DNA of 64,000 bases, taken from assembly GCA_001897675.1 (NCBI GenBank), contig MKUE01000123.1:1-64000 (forward strand), given 5' to 3'. The stretch comes from Thiobacillus sp. 65-1059 (GTDB taxonomy: Bacteria > Pseudomonadota > Gammaproteobacteria > Burkholderiales > Thiobacillaceae). Below are positions 1 through 9,250 of the stretch, piece after piece (position 1 is the first letter of the stretch; each line of letters opens with the position of its first letter). The notes beneath the pieces were generated by a model, which worked only from the letters and a program-made list of their open reading frames with translations, ran no database searches and had not been told where the DNA came from. The translations under genes were made by a program, and so were the position numbers.

Positions 1-1
1 C

Positions 2-463
<462 letters not shown>

Positions 464-479
464 CCACGCAGTCCTGCGC

Positions 480-908
480 ATGATCCGGGTCAACGCCCGG
501 ATCGAACTCGACGAGCGCGAAATCCAGGAAGACTTCGTGCGCGCCTCGGGCCCCGGCGGGCAGAACGTCAACAAGGTGTCGAGCGCGGTGCAGTTGCGCT
601 TCGACGTCGCCCGCTCGCCTTCGCTGCCCGACGCGGTGCGTGCGCGCCTGATCGCCCTGGCCGGCAGCCGCCTCACCCAAGACGGCGTGCTGATCCTCTC
701 GGCCGAGCGCTACCGCAGCCAGCGGCGCAACCGCGACGATGCGCTGCAACGGCTGCTCGCGCTGATCCGCGCAGCCTGCGAAGCGGAGACGCCGCGCCGC
801 CCCACCCGGCCGACGCTGGCTTCCAAAAAGCGGCGCCTGGATAGCAAGCAGCGGCGGGGCGAAACCAAGAAACTGCGTACCATGAAACCGGGAACGGACA
901 ACAGCTGA
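480..908 (+). CDS. arfB: Alternative ribosome-rescue factor, peptidyl-tRNA hydrolase ArfB
   Basis: This 142-residue release-factor-like protein hydrolyses peptidyl-tRNA on ribosomes stalled without a stop codon. The catalytic GGQ is at residues 26-28 in SGPGGQNVNKVSS. The C-terminal tail from about residue 105 is rich in Lys and Arg (ASKKRRLDSKQRRGETKKLR), as expected for the segment that enters the empty mRNA channel. Length matches the family (about 140). It lies just after murI on the same strand and may be cotranscribed with it. Confidence 0.93.
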   Translation: MIRVNARIELDEREIQEDFVRASGPGGQNVNKVSSAVQLRFDVARSPSLPDAVRARLIALAGSRLTQDGVLILSAERYRSQRRNRDDALQRLLALIRAACEAETPRRPTRPTLASKKRRLDSKQRRGETKKLRTMKPGTDNS

Positions 909-927
909 GCCGGCGCAGCGCCCTTTT

Positions 928-2130
928 CTAGCCGAACGTCAGCCCCATCGCCTCGCGCACATCCCGCATCGTATCCCGCGCCAGCTCCTGCGCCTTCTCG
1001 CAGCCGTCGGCGAGGATGTTACGCACCTGATCGGGGTTGTCCTCGTAATACTGCGCACGCTCGCGGATCGGCGCGAGCTCGGCGAGCACGGCGTCGATCA
1101 CCGGCTGCTTGCATTCGAGGCAGCCGATGCCGGCGCTGGTGCACCCCGCGGTCACCCATTGGCGGGTCGCGTCGTCGGAATACACCTGGTGAAACTGCCA
1201 CACCGGGCAGTTGGCCGGATTGCCCGGGTCGGTGCGGCGCACGCGCGCGGGGTCGGTCGGCATGGTGCGGATTTTCTTGGTGACGGTCTCGGGATCTTCG
1301 CGCAGGGCAATGGTATTGCCGTAGGACTTGGACATCTTCTGCCCGTCCAGTCCCGGCATTTTCGACGCCTCGGTCAAGAGCGCATCGGGCTCGACGAGGA
1401 TCATCTTGCCGGAGCCTTCGAGGTAACCGAACAGGCGCTCACGGTCGTTCATCGACAGGTTCTGCGCGTCGTTCAACAGTGCCTTGGCAGATTCCAGCGC
1501 CTCGTCGTCGCCCTTTTCCTGGTAGGCCGTGCGACATTCCTCGTACAGCCGGGCCTTTTTCGAGCCGAGCTTCTTGACGGCGGCGCGCGCCTTGTCCTCG
1601 AATCCCGGCTCGCGGCCATACATGTGGTTGAAGCGGCGCGCCAGTTCCCGGGTGAATTCGATATGCGGAATCTGGTCTTCGCCCACCGGAACCCGATTGG
1701 CACGGTAGATCAGGATGTCGGAGCTCATCAGCAGCGGATAGCCGAGGAAGCCGTAGGTCGAGAGGTCCTTGCTGGCCAGCTTTTCCTGCTGGTCCTTGTA
1801 GGTGGGCACGCGTTCCAGCCAGCCGAGCGGCGTCATCATCGACAGCAAGAGATGCAACTCGGCATGCTCGATCACGCGCGACTGCACGAACAGCGTGGCC
1901 TGCGCCGGATCGATCCCCGCGGCGAGCCAGTCGACCACCATGTCGCGCGCGTTATCCTCGATCACCTGCGGCGTGTCGTAATGCGTGGTCAGCGCGTGCC
2001 AGTCGGCGACGAAAAACAGGCACTGGTATTCGTTCTGCAGGCGCAGCCAGTTTTTCAGGACGCCATGGTAGTGGCCCAGGTGCAGGCGCCCGGTGGGGCG
2101 CATGCCGGAGAGAACGCGGTCGGAATACAT
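928..2130 (-). CDS. trpS: Tryptophanyl-tRNA synthetase
   Basis: This is a class I synthetase of 400 residues that charges tRNA-Trp. The HIGH-type motif is HLGH at residues 17-20, and the KMSKS loop is seen as GQKMSKSYGN. An odd feature is a cysteine series near the C-terminus, C-x21-C-x6-C-x2-C (from NCPVW to CLECK). It resembles the pattern reported for iron-sulfur-containing TrpRS of Thermotoga type, which has x22 in the first spacer. It starts at ATG 2130 and is followed downstream on the same strand by arfB's convergent end. The M50 protease gene lies upstream on the same strand. Confidence 0.95.
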   Translation of the reverse strand: MYSDRVLSGMRPTGRLHLGHYHGVLKNWLRLQNEYQCLFFVADWHALTTHYDTPQVIEDNARDMVVDWLAAGIDPAQATLFVQSRVIEHAELHLLLSMMTPLGWLERVPTYKDQQEKLASKDLSTYGFLGYPLLMSSDILIYRANRVPVGEDQIPHIEFTRELARRFNHMYGREPGFEDKARAAVKKLGSKKARLYEECRTAYQEKGDDEALESAKALLNDAQNLSMNDRERLFGYLEGSGKMILVEPDALLTEASKMPGLDGQKMSKSYGNTIALREDPETVTKKIRTMPTDPARVRRTDPGNPANCPVWQFHQVYSDDATRQWVTAGCTSAGIGCLECKQPVIDAVLAELAPIRERAQYYEDNPDQVRNILADGCEKAQELARDTMRDVREAMGLTFG

Positions 2131-2176
2131 TTTTGGAGTCGAGAGTTAAGAGCGAAGAGTCGAGAGTAATGTGGAA

Positions 2177-2881
2177 TCAGCCCAGCACGACCTGGATCAG
2201 GCGGGCCAGCTGCAGGGGTTCGAGTCCGGCGGCCAGCGCGACGAGGCCGATGAACAGGCTGATCAGCGGCCACAGGATGATGCCGAGTATGCCGGTGAAC
2301 AACAGGCCGAGCAGGATGAACAGGCCATAGGGCTCGAGCCGGGAAAACTGCATCGCCTGCTTCATCGGCAAGAGGCTGACGGCGATGCGGCCGCCGTCGA
2401 GCGGCGGCAGCGGAATCAGGTTCAGCGCCATCAGGATGACGTTGATGAACACGCCGGCGGCGCCCATCAGCATCAGCGGCGCGCTGGCGAAACCGTTGCC
2501 GAGCGCATGGCCGAGCTGGATCATCAGCGCCCAGAACAGCGCCATGACGAAATTCATGCCGGGGCCGGCCAGGGCGACCCACAGCATGTCCTGCTTGGGG
2601 CGGCGCAGGCGGGCAAAATTGACCGGAACCGGCTTGGCCCAGCCGAACAGGATCGCGCCCCCGCCCAGCAGCTTGCTGGTCAGCAGGATCACCAGCGGCA
2701 CCAGGATGGTGCCCACCGGGTCGATGTGCTTGAGCGGATTCGCGGAGATGCGCCCCGCCGCGGCGGCGGTCATGTCGCCGAAGAAGCGCGCGACGTAACC
2801 GTGCGCGGCTTCGTGCAGGGTGATGGCGAAAATCACCGGCAGCGCGAACACGGCAATTTTTTGGATCAGGGTCAATTCCAT
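2177..2881 (-). CDS. Site-2 protease family (M50) membrane metalloprotease
   Basis: This 234-residue, strongly hydrophobic protein has several predicted membrane segments. The zinc motif HEAAH is at residues 23-27 inside the first membrane helix, and a second family motif, PLPPLDGGR, provides the aspartate ligand. It belongs to the short YwhC/SpoIVFB-like branch without PDZ domains; the substrate is unknown. The 3' neighbour is trpS (about 46 bp gap). The YrdC-family gene starts only 6 bp upstream of its ATG, so the three genes probably form one transcript, as often seen in betaproteobacteria. Confidence 0.9.
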   Translation of the reverse strand: MELTLIQKIAVFALPVIFAITLHEAAHGYVARFFGDMTAAAAGRISANPLKHIDPVGTILVPLVILLTSKLLGGGAILFGWAKPVPVNFARLRRPKQDMLWVALAGPGMNFVMALFWALMIQLGHALGNGFASAPLMLMGAAGVFINVILMALNLIPLPPLDGGRIAVSLLPMKQAMQFSRLEPYGLFILLGLLFTGILGIILWPLISLFIGLVALAAGLEPLQLARLIQVVLG

Positions 2882-2887
2882 GCAGGA

Positions 2888-3511
2888 TCAGGCCTCGAAG
2901 TCCGAGGTGTCGCCCTTGCCGAACCGCAGCACCGCCGGGACATCCGATGTCATGTCGACCACGGTGGTCGGGGTCAGGCCGCAGGCGCCGCCATCGATGA
3001 CCAGATCGACCAGGTGCTCCAGGCGCTCGCGAATTTCCCATGGCTCCGTCAGCGGCACGTCTTCGCCGTACAACAGCAGCGTGGACGACAGGATGGGCTC
3101 GCCCAGCTCGGCCAGCAGCGCCTGCACGATCGGATGCGCGGGAACCCGCAACCCGATCGTGTCGTGCTTCTTGTGCAGCAGCCGCTTCGGCACTTCGCGC
3201 GTGCCGCGCAGGATGAAAGTGTAGGCGCCGGGGGTGTGCGCCTTCAGGAAACGGAACTGGGTGTTGTCCACCTGGGCGTAGCGTCCGAGTTCGGACAGGT
3301 CGCGGCAGATCAGCGTGAGGTCATGTCCGCTATCGAGTCCGCGCACCGACAACAGCCGCATCGCCGCTTCCTTGTCGCCGATCTTGCAACCCAGCGCGTA
3401 GCACGAATCGGTGGGATAGACGATCACGCCGCCGCGCTTGAGGATATCCACCGCCTGCTGGATCAGTCGGGGCTGCGGATTGTCGGCATGAATATTGAAG
3501 AATTGCGCCAT
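2888..3511 (-). CDS. YrdC/Sua5-family threonylcarbamoyl-AMP synthase-like protein
   Basis: This 207-residue protein carries the YrdC fold (GGVIVYPTDSCYALGC near residue 28, KAHTPGAYTFIL, TIGLRVPAHP). The family makes threonylcarbamoyl-AMP for the t6A modification of tRNA. The sequence looks closer to the YciO subgroup, in which the true t6A role is less certain. It sits between the PHP-domain gene and the M50 protease on the minus strand. Gaps of 12 and 6 bp suggest an operon. Confidence 0.88.
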   Translation of the reverse strand: MAQFFNIHADNPQPRLIQQAVDILKRGGVIVYPTDSCYALGCKIGDKEAAMRLLSVRGLDSGHDLTLICRDLSELGRYAQVDNTQFRFLKAHTPGAYTFILRGTREVPKRLLHKKHDTIGLRVPAHPIVQALLAELGEPILSSTLLLYGEDVPLTEPWEIRERLEHLVDLVIDGGACGLTPTTVVDMTSDVPAVLRFGKGDTSDFEA

Positions 3512-3523
3512 AGATGCTGATGC

Positions 3524-4387
3524 TCAGGCCAGGGAAGAAGAAAAATGGGGTGCCAGCTCCGGCCAGCTCTGCCACACCGGCTGGCAATAATGCGGCAGCG
3601 CAGGCAGGCGGCCGATATCGGCGCCCTCGCCCGGCGCATGGAAATCCGTTCCGCGCGAGGCCTTGAGGCTGAACGCGCGCGCCAGGTCGGCAAACTTGCC
3701 GTATTCGGTGGGGTGATGGCTGCCGCTGATGACTTCGATGCCTTCGCCGCCCAGCGCGCGGAAAGCATCCAGCAGCAGGTGCAGTTCGCGCGCGCTGAAC
3801 GCATAGCGCCCGGGATGCGCGATCACCGCCGTGCCGCCGCTGGCGTGGATCCAGCCGACGGCGTTTTCCAGCGTGGTCCATTCGTGTTCGACGTAGCCGG
3901 GATTGCCGCGCGTGAGAAAGCGCCTGAACGCAGTGCGCATGTCGGGGACGTGGCCCTGCGCCACCAGCCAGCGCGCAAAATGGGTGCGCCCCACCAGCTG
4001 CTTGTTGGCCGCGTAGCCGCAGGCGCCCGCGTAGGCGCCGGCGAAGCCGGACTGCGCCAGATCGTCTCCCATCCGCCGGGCGCGCTCGACGCGCCCGCGG
4101 CGGATGCCGTGCAGGCCGGCAGCCAGTTCGGGATGCTGCGGATCGATGCGCAGACCGACGATGTGCACGGTCTGGCCGCCCCAGCTCACCGAGATTTCGA
4201 CGCCCGGGATCAGCCTCAGCCCTGCCGTCGCCGCCACCGCCTGGGCAGCGGCAATTCCCGCCACGTCGTCGTGATCGGTCAGCGCGAGCGCGTGCACGCC
4301 ATTCGCCGCGGCGCGCGCGACGACTTCGGCGGGCGACAACACACCGTCGGACATATTGGAATGGCAATGCAGATCGATATTGAGCAT
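3524..4387 (-). CDS. PHP-domain phosphoesterase (RNase AM / TrpH type)
   Basis: This is a PHP-fold metal-dependent phosphoesterase of 287 residues. Family members act as 5'-3' exoribonuclease RNase AM or as 3',5'-nucleotide bisphosphate phosphatase. Metal ligands are visible in [11 protein letters not shown] at the N-terminus, [19 protein letters not shown] and a terminal GTDFHAPGE. The start was set at ATG 4387 because homology begins with [10 protein letters not shown]; the open frame upstream to 4489 shows no family sequence. It is divergent from yciB. Confidence 0.9.
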   Translation of the reverse strand: MLNIDLHCHSNMSDGVLSPAEVVARAAANGVHALALTDHDDVAGIAAAQAVAATAGLRLIPGVEISVSWGGQTVHIVGLRIDPQHPELAAGLHGIRRGRVERARRMGDDLAQSGFAGAYAGACGYAANKQLVGRTHFARWLVAQGHVPDMRTAFRRFLTRGNPGYVEHEWTTLENAVGWIHASGGTAVIAHPGRYAFSARELHLLLDAFRALGGEGIEVISGSHHPTEYGKFADLARAFSLKASRGTDFHAPGEGADIGRLPALPHYCQPVWQSWPELAPHFSSSLA

Positions 4388-4494
4388 CGATGATCGGATC
4401 GGGCGGAGCGGGCCAAAAGCGCTTGGTCGGGAGGGGGAATCATAGCAAAATACGCAGTCTCCCGAATTGCGGCCGGTCGCCAAGCGCAAACATA

Positions 4495-5112
4495 ATGAAG
4501 AAATTACTGTTTGACCTCTTCCCCGTCATCGTCTTCTTCATCGCCTACAAAATAGGCGATGCCAACGCCGAGGCCACGCGCACCTTCCTGGCGGGACTCG
4601 GCCTGCCGCAGCCGCTGGGCGCCAGCGAAAAACCCGGCATCTACCTCGCCACCCTGGTGGCCATCGTCGCCAGCTTCGGGCAAATCGGCTGGGTCAAGCT
4701 GCGCGGCCACAAGGTGGAAACCATGCTGTGGGTCAGCCTCGGCATCATCGTGCTGTTCGGCGGCGCCACCCTGTGGCTGCACGACGAGAGCTTCATCAAA
4801 TGGAAGCCGACCGTGCTGTACTGGATTTTCGCCGCCATCATTTTTGGCGCCGCCGCAATGGGCCGCAACGTCATCAAAAGTTTAATGAACGCGCAAATGG
4901 AACTTCCCGACATTGCCTGGAGTCGGTTAAACGCGAGTTGGGGCGGATTTTTCGCCTTCATGGGGGTTGCAAATCTGTTGGTCGCCTTCAACTTCTCGAC
5001 CGATGCCTGGGTCAACTTCAAGCTGTTCGGCAGCCTGGGGCTGATGCTGGTGTTCGTCGTCGGCCAAAGCATGATGCTGACCAAATATCTGGACAAGGAA
5101 GAAAAGAAATAA
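4495..5112 (+). CDS. yciB: Inner-membrane septation protein A / YciB family
   Basis: This is a 205-residue polytopic inner-membrane protein. It begins [15 protein letters not shown] and contains [19 protein letters not shown], both typical of YciB (IspZ/IspA), a protein linked to cell-envelope synthesis and septation. Start ATG 4495 was chosen because the family N-terminus begins there; the frame is open for 35 further codons upstream. Its stop codon overlaps the ATG of yciI by one base (TAATG), indicating translational coupling in the order yciB-yciI-bolA-parvulin. Confidence 0.93.
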   Translation: MKKLLFDLFPVIVFFIAYKIGDANAEATRTFLAGLGLPQPLGASEKPGIYLATLVAIVASFGQIGWVKLRGHKVETMLWVSLGIIVLFGGATLWLHDESFIKWKPTVLYWIFAAIIFGAAAMGRNVIKSLMNAQMELPDIAWSRLNASWGGFFAFMGVANLLVAFNFSTDAWVNFKLFGSLGLMLVFVVGQSMMLTKYLDKEEKK

Positions 5113-5414
5113 TGTTCTATGCCATCGTCGGACAGGACGGAGCCGGCAGCCTCGACCGGCGGCTGGCCGCCCGCCCCGCGCATCTTGAGCGCCTGCATGC
5201 CTTGCAGCAGGCGGGGCGGCTGCTGCTGGCCGGCCCCTTCCCCGCCATCGACAGCGACGATCCTGGCGCAGCCGGCTTTTCCGGCAGCCTGATCGTCGCC
5301 GAATTCGACTCGCTGGCCGCTGCGCAGGCGTGGGCGGATGCCGACCCCTACGTGGCCGCCGGGGTCTACGCAGACGTCAGCGTCAAACCCTTCAAGAAAG
5401 TGTTGCCCGCATGA
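5112..5414 (+). CDS. YciI-family protein
   Basis: This 100-residue YCII-domain protein (start MFYAIVGQD) has the ferredoxin-like fold of the family and the conserved RPAHLERL and [15 protein letters not shown] blocks. YciI proteins are thought to be small enzymes or chaperones; the true substrate is unknown. It overlaps yciB by one base and bolA by four (ATGA), so it is part of the coupled operon. Confidence 0.88.
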   Translation: MFYAIVGQDGAGSLDRRLAARPAHLERLHALQQAGRLLLAGPFPAIDSDDPGAAGFSGSLIVAEFDSLAAAQAWADADPYVAAGVYADVSVKPFKKVLPA

Positions 5415-5674
5415 GCACGGCCGACCTGATCCGCCAGCGCCTCGCCGCGCTGGAGCCCGAAACCTACACCCTGGAAGACGAAAGCGCCCAGCACAAGGGT
5501 CATGCCGGCGCCGCCTCCGGTGGCGGACATTTCCGTCTCACACTGGTGTCGCCCAGATTCCGCAACCTCTCCACCCTTGCCCGTCATCGGCTGGTGTACG
5601 AAGCCATGGGTGAGCTCATGCAGCGTGAGATTCATGCGCTGTCGATCACTGCCTTGACCCCGGAAGAACTCTGA
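5411..5674 (+). CDS. BolA-family protein
   Basis: This 87-residue BolA/IbaG-type protein is likely to partner monothiol glutaredoxin in Fe-S handling or to act in stress regulation. It contains the family pattern ending in a conserved histidine region: [10 protein letters not shown], then [13 protein letters not shown], then [13 protein letters not shown] and IHALSI. Start ATG 5411 overlaps the yciI stop. The parvulin gene follows 11 bp downstream. Placement between yciI and a parvulin is common in betaproteobacteria. Confidence 0.92.
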   Translation: MSTADLIRQRLAALEPETYTLEDESAQHKGHAGAASGGGHFRLTLVSPRFRNLSTLARHRLVYEAMGELMQREIHALSITALTPEEL

Positions 5675-5685
5675 AAGGAATCCGC

Positions 5686-6501
5686 ATGCGCGTTGCTCTT
5701 CTCCCCGCCCTGATCCTGCTGGCCCTCGCCCCGCTGGCGCAGGCGCAAACCCCCGCCCCGGCTGCGCCCGCCCCTGCAATCGACGGCGGCAAGCCGCTGG
5801 CCGTGGTCAACGGCAAGGAAATCCCCGCCTTGTACGGCGATCTGGTCAAGCGCGAAATGGCCCAGGGCCAGCCCGATACCCCGCAGCTCGACGCACGCGT
5901 GCGCGAATCGCTGATCAACCTGGAACTGCTGTCGCGCGCCGCCATGGACAAGGGGCTCGACAAGGAGCCGCCGCTTGCCGCGATACTGGATATCCGCCGC
6001 AAGGACCAGCTGGCCAAAGCCTATCTGGAAGACTACGTCAAAGCCCATCCGGTGAGTGACGCGGAAATCCAGGCCGCCTACGACAAGGCCAAGGCCGAGC
6101 CCGCCGAGCCGGAATACCGCGCGCGCCACATCCTGGTGAAAACCGAAGCCGAAGCGAAGAAGATCATTGCCGACCTCGGCAAGAAGGCCAAGTTCGAGGA
6201 TCTCGCCAAAAAACAATCGAAGGATACCGGTTCGGCCAAGAACGGCGGCGCCCTCGACTGGTCCGACCGCCGCGCGTTCGTGCCGGAATTCTCCGACGCC
6301 CTGGCCGGCCTGAAAAAGGGCGAAACCACCAAGACGCCGGTGAAGACGCAGTTCGGCTACCACGTCATCCGCCTCGACGACACGCGCCAACCGCAGCTGC
6401 CGCCGCTGGATGCCGTGCGCGGCGAAATCGTCAAGCAGTTGCAGCAGCAGCGCATCCGCGACGCCATCACGGCGGTTCGTGCCAGTGCAAAAATCGAGTA
6501 A
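5686..6501 (+). CDS. Periplasmic parvulin-type peptidyl-prolyl isomerase
   Basis: This 271-residue exported foldase has an N-terminal signal peptide (about residues 1-21, ending AQAQ) and a SurA-like N-domain. The PpiC/rotamase domain (about residues 140-240) carries YRARHILVK, KNGGALDWSDR, FVPEFSDALAGLKKGE and TQFGYHVIRL. It should catalyse cis-trans isomerisation of prolyl bonds in outer-membrane or periplasmic clients. A ribosome site (GAAAGGAA) lies before ATG 5686, and a hairpin follows at 6521-6536. Confidence 0.92.
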   Translation: MRVALLPALILLALAPLAQAQTPAPAAPAPAIDGGKPLAVVNGKEIPALYGDLVKREMAQGQPDTPQLDARVRESLINLELLSRAAMDKGLDKEPPLAAILDIRRKDQLAKAYLEDYVKAHPVSDAEIQAAYDKAKAEPAEPEYRARHILVKTEAEAKKIIADLGKKAKFEDLAKKQSKDTGSAKNGGALDWSDRRAFVPEFSDALAGLKKGETTKTPVKTQFGYHVIRLDDTRQPQLPPLDAVRGEIVKQLQQQRIRDAITAVRASAKIE

Positions 6502-6520
6502 TCCGCTAATAATGACTTAA

Positions 6521-6539
6521 GCGGGGGCACCCCCGCCTT
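6521..6539 (+). terminator. Hairpin after the yciB-parvulin operon
   Basis: GCGGGG (6521-6526) pairs with CCCCGC (6531-6536) around a GCAC loop and is followed by CTTT. It sits 20 bp after the parvulin stop and before hfq. The T-run is short, so termination may be partial. Confidence 0.5.
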
Positions 6540-6559
6540 TACCTGACAGGGAGCCAAGC

Positions 6560-6805
6560 ATGGCCAGCAAAGAATACAACCACCTGCAAGACGTTTTTCT
6601 CAACACCCTGCGCAAGGAGCGCATCCCGGTGTCGGTCTTTCTTGTCAACGGGATCAAGCTGATGGGGCGGATCGAATCGTTCGATCAGTTCGTGGTGCTG
6701 CTGAAAGGCCAGGACCAGGCCGCGCAGATGATCTTCAAGCACGCCATCTCGACCATTTCGCCCTCGCGCGAAGTGGTGCTGCCGCAGCGCGACGCCGAGG
6801 CCTGA
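6560..6805 (+). CDS. hfq: RNA chaperone Hfq
   Basis: This 81-residue Sm-fold protein pairs small RNAs with mRNAs. It contains [41 protein letters not shown] and the Sm2 motif FKHAISTI. Compared with the common HfqEc form, it has a one- to two-residue longer loop (KGQDQAAQM) and an unusually short C-terminal tail ([12 protein letters not shown]). It is not beside hflX, which lies about 52 kb away in this window. This may therefore be a second or relocated hfq. Good ribosome site GGGAG before ATG 6560. Confidence 0.9.
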   Translation: MASKEYNHLQDVFLNTLRKERIPVSVFLVNGIKLMGRIESFDQFVVLLKGQDQAAQMIFKHAISTISPSREVVLPQRDAEA

Positions 6806-6808
6806 ACC

Positions 6809-8407
6809 TCAGTTTTCAATGTGAACGGGCAGCAGCCCGGCCGCCGTACGCGCGTCCACCAGAACGGCCGCCCCCCCACGATACGCCTGCTTGTGGCGCG
6901 CCGGGATCGCGTCCAACCCCTGCCTGTCCTTCAGATAGATCACCGCATAGCCTTCGGGATGCTCAGCCAGCCAGCGCTTTAGCTCGGCACCGTGCAGTTC
7001 GAGCAGCGGCGCCTGCAGGCGGCCCAGAAACTGGTATTGCGCGTGGTATCGCGCGGCATTCGCCACCGGCAGGCCTTGCGCCTGCACCTCGCCGATCGCC
7101 AGCGCCAGCGCCTTGATGTCGTACAGGGGGTCGATCGATGGTTTGGCGGCCAGCTGCAGCAGCGCCAGCGCGGCTGCCCCCAGCAGCGCCAGATTCGGCA
7201 CCGGCGAAAAGCCGCGCCGCCCGGCCACCCAGGCCGCCAGCGCCAGCAACGCCAGCAGCGCGCCCGGCCATAGCGCCGGTAACGCGGCGGCCTCTTCGTT
7301 GAACGCCGCAATTTTCCCGCTGGCAGCCAGCATCAACGCCACGCCCAGCCCCATAGCCAACAGGGCAGGCACGCCCACGCGGAAAGCCGGACGGTCGGCC
7401 AGTATGCGCGCAGCCAGCAGCGCAAACGCCGGAAACAGCGGCACCAGATAATGCGGCTGCTTGCCGCTGATGAAGCAGAATGCGATGAACACCGGCAGCA
7501 TCCAGGCGAGGCAAAAGCGCGTGCCGCGGTCCAGCCCGGCCCGCCGGTGATGCGCCAGCGCCTGCCAGAATCCCGGCCAGACGAACCACGGAAACAACAG
7601 CAGCGGCAACAACGGCAGGTACCACCAGAACGGCCGCCGGTGAGCGAAAGACTCGACCATGCGATCGGCGGTCTGGCCCCAGAAAATCGCGTTGCGATAG
7701 GCCTCGCCCCCGGCCATGCCGGCCGGGATCGCCCACGCCAGCGCAATGGCCGCCCCCAGCAGCACCGCCAGCACGACCCCGCCGAACCAGCGGCGCCACC
7801 GCAGACCCGGGTTCCACCACGGCGCCAGCACGGCGACCGGCAGCAGGTTCAGCAGGATGACCGGGCCCTTGGTCAGCACGCCCATGCCGATCGCGATCCC
7901 CAGCATGACGAAGCCGCGCCGCTTGCCATCGGCGGCGGCGAGTACGCCGTGCATTCCCAGCAGCACCCAGAACGCCAGCATCACGTCGAACATGACCGAG
8001 GTGGAAAAGACGATCCACAGCAGCGCGCTCACCAGAATCAGCGCGGCCTGCCCGCCGAGACCGGCGCGCTGCGGCCACAGGCGGCGGGCGAGCGGATACG
8101 TCAGCAGCAGCGCGCCGGCAGAAAACAGCGGCAGCACCAGCCGCGGCCACCAGTCGGTGACGCCGAACAGCGCCCAGCCCGCATGGAACATCCAGAACAT
8201 GAAAGGCGGCTTGTGGCTATAGGGTTCGCCATTCTTGAACGGCACCAGAAAGTCGCCGCGCAGCCACATTTCCCACGCCGCGCTGACGTAGCGCGTTTCG
8301 TCGATCGGGATCAGCGGCCGCGTCAGCAGCGCCGCCGCGGTCAACGCCGCCAGCAGCAGCAGGCTCAGCAGCAACAGGCCGCGCCCGTCATTTCGATAGG
8401 GATTCAC
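6809..8407 (-). CDS. ArnT-like glycosyltransferase (GT39/GT83 family)
   Basis: This is a polytopic inner-membrane glycosyltransferase of about 532 residues that uses a polyprenyl-phosphate sugar donor, similar to the lipid A aminoarabinose transferase family. The acidic catalytic region is PLIPIDETRYVSAAWEMW, followed by HKPPFMFWMFHAGWALFG, then many hydrophobic helices and a soluble C-terminal domain (from about residue 440). GTG 8407 was chosen because AGGAG stands 6-7 bp before it; upstream ATGs lie deeper inside the TVP38 gene. It overlaps that gene by 20 bp. The acceptor is unknown. Confidence 0.85.
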   Translation of the reverse strand: MNPYRNDGRGLLLLSLLLLAALTAAALLTRPLIPIDETRYVSAAWEMWLRGDFLVPFKNGEPYSHKPPFMFWMFHAGWALFGVTDWWPRLVLPLFSAGALLLTYPLARRLWPQRAGLGGQAALILVSALLWIVFSTSVMFDVMLAFWVLLGMHGVLAAADGKRRGFVMLGIAIGMGVLTKGPVILLNLLPVAVLAPWWNPGLRWRRWFGGVVLAVLLGAAIALAWAIPAGMAGGEAYRNAIFWGQTADRMVESFAHRRPFWWYLPLLPLLLFPWFVWPGFWQALAHHRRAGLDRGTRFCLAWMLPVFIAFCFISGKQPHYLVPLFPAFALLAARILADRPAFRVGVPALLAMGLGVALMLAASGKIAAFNEEAAALPALWPGALLALLALAAWVAGRRGFSPVPNLALLGAAALALLQLAAKPSIDPLYDIKALALAIGEVQAQGLPVANAARYHAQYQFLGRLQAPLLELHGAELKRWLAEHPEGYAVIYLKDRQGLDAIPARHKQAYRGGAAVLVDARTAAGLLPVHIEN

Positions 8408-9107
8408 GCGCAACTCCTGTGTCGGTTTCGTCCAGCGCGGCATCGACCTTGTCGTCGAGGCTCTGGCCATGCCGGAAATGGCGATAAAGATAGGCCCCCA
8501 GCGCTCCCGAAATCAGGAACAGGCCGATGGCGAGCGCAAGCTTCAGGGCGGGCGCGATGTGAACGCCGCTGCCGACCAGCGCGAACACCAGCGTCTGCGG
8601 CAGATAGCCAAGCAGGGTGCCGAGGAAAAAATGCGCGGGGCGGATACTCGAAATACCGGCCGCCAGATTGGTCAGCAGGTTGCTGCCCACCGGCAGCAAC
8701 CTGATCAATACCGTCATGGAAAACGGGTGATCGTGGATGAAGCGGTCGAAGCGGCCGGCGCGCTCGCCCAGCCGCGCACGCAGCAGGCCTTTGCCGAAGA
8801 AACGCGCGTAAACGAAGCTCAATATGCAGCCCAGGAGCGCCGCCAGCGCGCCCAGCAGCGTGCCCAGGCCCACGCTGAAGGCGTAGCCGCCGAGAAAAGC
8901 GATGATCTGCCGCGGCAGGCCGATGGCGGTGAACACGCCGCCCATCAGCAGAAACAGCAAGGCGCCGTTGATTCCGTGACCGCGCACCCGGGCGTCGATC
9001 CAGGCCTCGTTGACGCTGTTGCCGAGATCGCTGGCGTTGAACAGATAGCCCAGCAGCGCCAGGCTCAACATCAGCGCCAGGCCTTTGACGATGACGCGTA
9101 CTTTCAT
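8388..9107 (-). CDS. TVP38/TMEM64-family (DedA-like) membrane protein
   Basis: This 239-residue VTT-domain membrane protein has the family core FLGGYAFSVGLGTLLGALAALLG and the motif RLLPVGSNLLTNLAAG. Homologues are proposed lipid scramblases or flippases. It lies between a GT2 glycosyltransferase and the ArnT-like enzyme, and could move the polyprenyl-linked sugar made by GT2 across the inner membrane; that is inference. Start ATG 9107 (MKVRVIVKG) begins just before the first membrane helix. Confidence 0.87.
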   Translation of the reverse strand: MKVRVIVKGLALMLSLALLGYLFNASDLGNSVNEAWIDARVRGHGINGALLFLLMGGVFTAIGLPRQIIAFLGGYAFSVGLGTLLGALAALLGCILSFVYARFFGKGLLRARLGERAGRFDRFIHDHPFSMTVLIRLLPVGSNLLTNLAAGISSIRPAHFFLGTLLGYLPQTLVFALVGSGVHIAPALKLALAIGLFLISGALGAYLYRHFRHGQSLDDKVDAALDETDTGVARESLSK

Positions 9108-9250
9108 TGGGGGCGCGACAATCCCGATTTCGCCGCTGCGCTGCCGCGAAAAAGCGATGGCTGCAGGGTCCGGCGCGCAGGCGCGCCCCGCTGCGTCGAC
9201 TGCATTCCGAATCGCCAACGGCGCAGGCGTGAAATCAGGCTTGCCACGGT

